Source: Unio delphinus
Lineage: Eukaryota > Mollusca > Bivalvia > Unionida > Unionidae
Assembly (NCBI GenBank): GCA_029339505.1
Contig: JAQISU010000169.1
Span: 4,828,001-4,892,000 of the forward strand
DNA length: 64,000 bases
Direction of reading: 5' to 3'
Made by a program: the position numbers and the translations under genes. Under the pieces are notes generated by a model. That model did not search any database. It saw only the letters and a list, made by a program, of their open reading frames with translations, and was not told the origin of the DNA. Positions 61,201-64,000 of this stretch are shown piece by piece. Every line of letters begins with the position of its first letter. Within the stretch, counting starts at the first letter, position 1.

Positions 61201-62685
61201 CAAAAACATACCATAATAAAAAATGGATGCAGTATGTCAGCATTGCTATTAATAACATTTCTCCACAACTTGTGTATGGGGCCTTGTATCTTGGTCTTAT
61301 CTGGAAATCATTTTCATTTATCTCAGTGACCTCTGACCCTTAAATCAAAAGGGTTTTTCCTTACAACAAGTGCAAGTCATCAACAAAGTTTGGTGTGTTT
61401 AGATGCTGGACAGCAGATAGATGTAACAATGTATTGCCTTCTGGTGGGTCTATAAAAGCTGTCATCAAGCACATACATAATTAATTAGAAATTGTGTACT
61501 TTAATATGCAAAACTAGACAACAGTAATAATGTTAGAAGAAGAATAAAAACCTAGTCTTTAGACTAAAGTCTGTCAAAAACAAATGCACTTTTCCTTTGA
61601 TTTTGTCAAACTATGTATGTTTACCTAGACAAAACTGTCCACTACTTGATGACTGTTAAGTAAGATATCTTGTTTCTGTAACTTAGTGTATAGTTCATGT
61701 TTGCTTATTTTCCAAATGTTTCATCTCTTGTGTCACATGTTTGTCTGATTTCATTACTGGACGATCTCTTCCTGTCTATGATCAATGAAATTCTCAAATT
61801 TTTCATTAACACAGAGACAGAGTTAACTTGGTTTCGCAAAGGTTCAAAAAACTGAAAGTCCGTGAAAGAGTTTCTAAATTTACATTGCTTGCTTTTTGCT
61901 GTTGATTTTTTCTATGGTAATCGATTTAAGCACATTGATGTTGACAAGTAATTAAAAAGACCAGAAAAAAAATAATTCTGAATATTTCATACCAACTAGT
62001 AATAATCATATACAAGTTCCCTTTCTTTGAGCCCTTACAGTACTTGGTAATTAACTTACCTTGAATATCTACTTCATATCCACAAAAGAACCAATACATC
62101 TTTCTGTGTATATCAATAAGTTTCGTAAGTTGTATTAAAACAAAGAGCTCTATATCTTCAAAAACAGTACCAGTCATTGCAGGAAGTTTTCAGGAATAAA
62201 TGCTGCTGGTTGTGAAAAATTATCAGTGCAATATTGGATTTCTTCTATCATACAAAACTAATTAAAGAGCTATGGAACCAGCCTATGTGTGGTGGAATAT
62301 TTTAAGAACTATTGAAAAGAATGAATGTTGCTGATCAGCTGAAAGTAATAACTGAAGAAAATTTAACAGAATTTGTTCAGCAGATGTATATGTATAGGTA
62401 AATTTAACACAATACTACGAATATAAACCAATATATTATTACAGAGGTAAAAACTGAATGCAAACATGGAGATCTCACAAGGGTATATTTTAATATCAGC
62501 ACTTGTAAGGTACAACTACCTAACACACTAATGTAGTCAATTAGTTTGTTATTTTATCTTACTGTAGTAGCAAAATAAAATTCATAACATTATTTTTGTT
62601 CAGTTTTGCCTGGAGATTTTCTAACCCTAGAATGATACTTGCATTTAACAGACTGTAGCTTTAAAGTCTAAATGTGTGCTTCTGC
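61201..62685. other. Nothing recognised
   Basis: AT-rich, unassigned. Confidence 0.5.
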
Positions 62686-62689
62686 CTGT

Positions 62690-62862
62690 TTCATTCAAAT
62701 GCAAATATTTCAAGAAATGCCTCATAATATATGCCAATGTATGTATCCAAATTGATGTTTGACATAAGACTAACTGCATTCAAATGCAAATATTTCTCAT
62801 ATGACTCATATTATGCCAATGTATGTGTCCAAATTGGTGTTTGACATAAGACTAACTTGTTG
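62690..62862. repeat. Two-copy direct repeat of about 82 bp
   Basis: 'ttcaaatgcaaatatttc', 'atgccaatgtatgt', 'tccaaattg' and 'tgtttgacataagactaact' occur in order twice with few differences. Confidence 0.85.
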
Positions 62863-62922
62863 CATCAGACTAATTGTATCTATTGGGGAAAAGCTACTTT
62901 ACTCCAAATTGCCTTGGCAGTA

Positions 62923-63173
62923 TGTGTGTGTGTGTGTGTGTGATTTGGATTTGTAAAGTAGTTTTAACAATTTTTTCGTCATATTGTTATGATATCTGAA
63001 GTATGGCAGTTTATAGTGATGTTGAGTACTGAGACAATATGTCACAGACATGAAGCATCATCTCCCACCCAGTCACATTATCCTGATACCAGGCTGACCA
63101 GTCCATGATAGTAACACTAACCGCTTAATGCAGCTCTTAGTACCATTTTTGTTAAGTCTTTGGAATGATTCCA
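62923..63173 (-). repeat. SINE-A, 5'-truncated, reverse
   Basis: The (GT)n at 62923-62942 is the complement of the CA tail. The body follows ('gtatggcagtttatagtgat', 'cccacccagtcacattatcc', 'tgataccaggctgaccagtc') up to 'aagtctttggaatgattcc'. The tRNA-like head is missing where the 37-bp array begins. Confidence 0.88.
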
Positions 63174-64000
63174 CACGATATCATTTCATACTGATACCTA
63201 CAAAGCCACACTAGATATCATTTTTGCACTGATATCTACAAAGCCACCAGGATATCATTTCATACTGAAACCTATAAAGCCACCAGGATATCATTTCATA
63301 CTAAAACCTATAAAGCCACCAGGATATCATTTCATGCTAAAACATATAAAGCCACCAGGATATCATTTCACACTGATACCTATAAAGCCACCAGGATATC
63401 ATTTCATAATGATACCTACAAAACCATACAGGATGTCATTTTTATACTTATACTTACAAAGTCATGCAGGATATCATTCCATACTGATACCTCTAAAACC
63501 ATACTGGATGTCATTTCATACTGATATCTACAAAACCATACAGGATATCATTTATTATTGATACCTACAAAACCATACTGGATGTCATTTCATACTTATA
63601 TCTACAAAACCATACAGGTTATCATTTTATACTGATACCTACAAAACTATACAGGATATAATTTCATACTGATACCTACAATACCATGTAGGATGTCATT
63701 TCATACTGATATCTACAAAACCAAACAAGATATCATTTCATATTATTACCTACAAAACCATACAGGATATCATTTATTATTGATACATACAAAACCATAC
63801 TGGATGTCATTTCATACTGATATCTACAAAACCATACAGGATATCATTTCATACTTATATCTACAAAACCATACAGGATATCATTTCATACTGATACCTA
63901 CAAAACTATACAGGATATCATTTCATATTGATACCTACAAATCCATACAGGATATCATTTCATAATGATACCTACAAAACTATAAATGATATCATTTCAT
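63174..64000. repeat. 37-bp tandem repeat running off the window end
   Basis: Units read AAAACCATACAGGATATCAT, then TTCATACTGATACCTAC, with many point variants and about 22 copies in view. Early units are variants with 'aaagccaccagg'. The array continues past 64000, so its length is unknown. Forward open frames across it are repeat-derived. Confidence 0.95.

Overview
This is AT-rich, gene-poor animal nuclear DNA. There are no operons, no ribosome-binding sites and no tightly packed long reading frames. What is present is short spliced exons, tRNA-derived SINEs, MITEs, dying LINE fragments and many mini- and microsatellites. The style of repeats fits a mollusc or another lophotrochozoan with a large genome. 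That placement is inference, not something the sequence proves.

The one securely recognised cellular gene is on the minus strand. Three internal exons (41175-41342, 30377-30480, 24268-24373) encode consecutive pieces of CPSF2 (CPSF100), the 100-kDa subunit of the mRNA 3'-end cleavage and polyadenylation specificity factor. Splice sites and codon phases agree across all three. They are separated by introns of about 10.7 kb and 6.0 kb. I could not find the preceding exons up to 64000 or the following exons down to 1. If the locus is colinear, most or all of the window lies inside CPSF2, with flanking introns of more than 22 kb and more than 24 kb.

Everything else is repeat-derived or unassigned. 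From 0 to 24 kb there is a 31-bp minisatellite, two TTAA-flanked MITEs, a hAT MITE with a perfect 8-bp target duplication, several copies of a second MITE family, a BED-finger (hAT transposase) fragment, a LINE C-terminal fragment and an exonuclease-like fragment. From 24 to 42 kb there are the CPSF2 exons, a decayed LINE reverse transcriptase carrying a mariner-type MITE, a SINE carrying a hAT MITE, an inverted-repeat element between 16-bp direct repeats, and tandem arrays. From 42 to 52 kb a recurrent 'aagatggctgcc' repeat is followed by a 2.65-kb minisatellite of about 74 units of 35/36 bp; its degenerate flank was invaded by a SINE with a (CA)n tail. From 52 to 64 kb there are a LINE 3' end, a long hairpin element and 30-, 51- and 37-bp tandem arrays, the last running off the window end.

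The long reading frames at 47.2-50.0 kb come from the minisatellite and are not genes. I found no convincing new biochemical system. The most interesting material is the structure of the repeats, the nested insertions with readable target duplications, and a speculative two-exon microprotein antisense to CPSF2.
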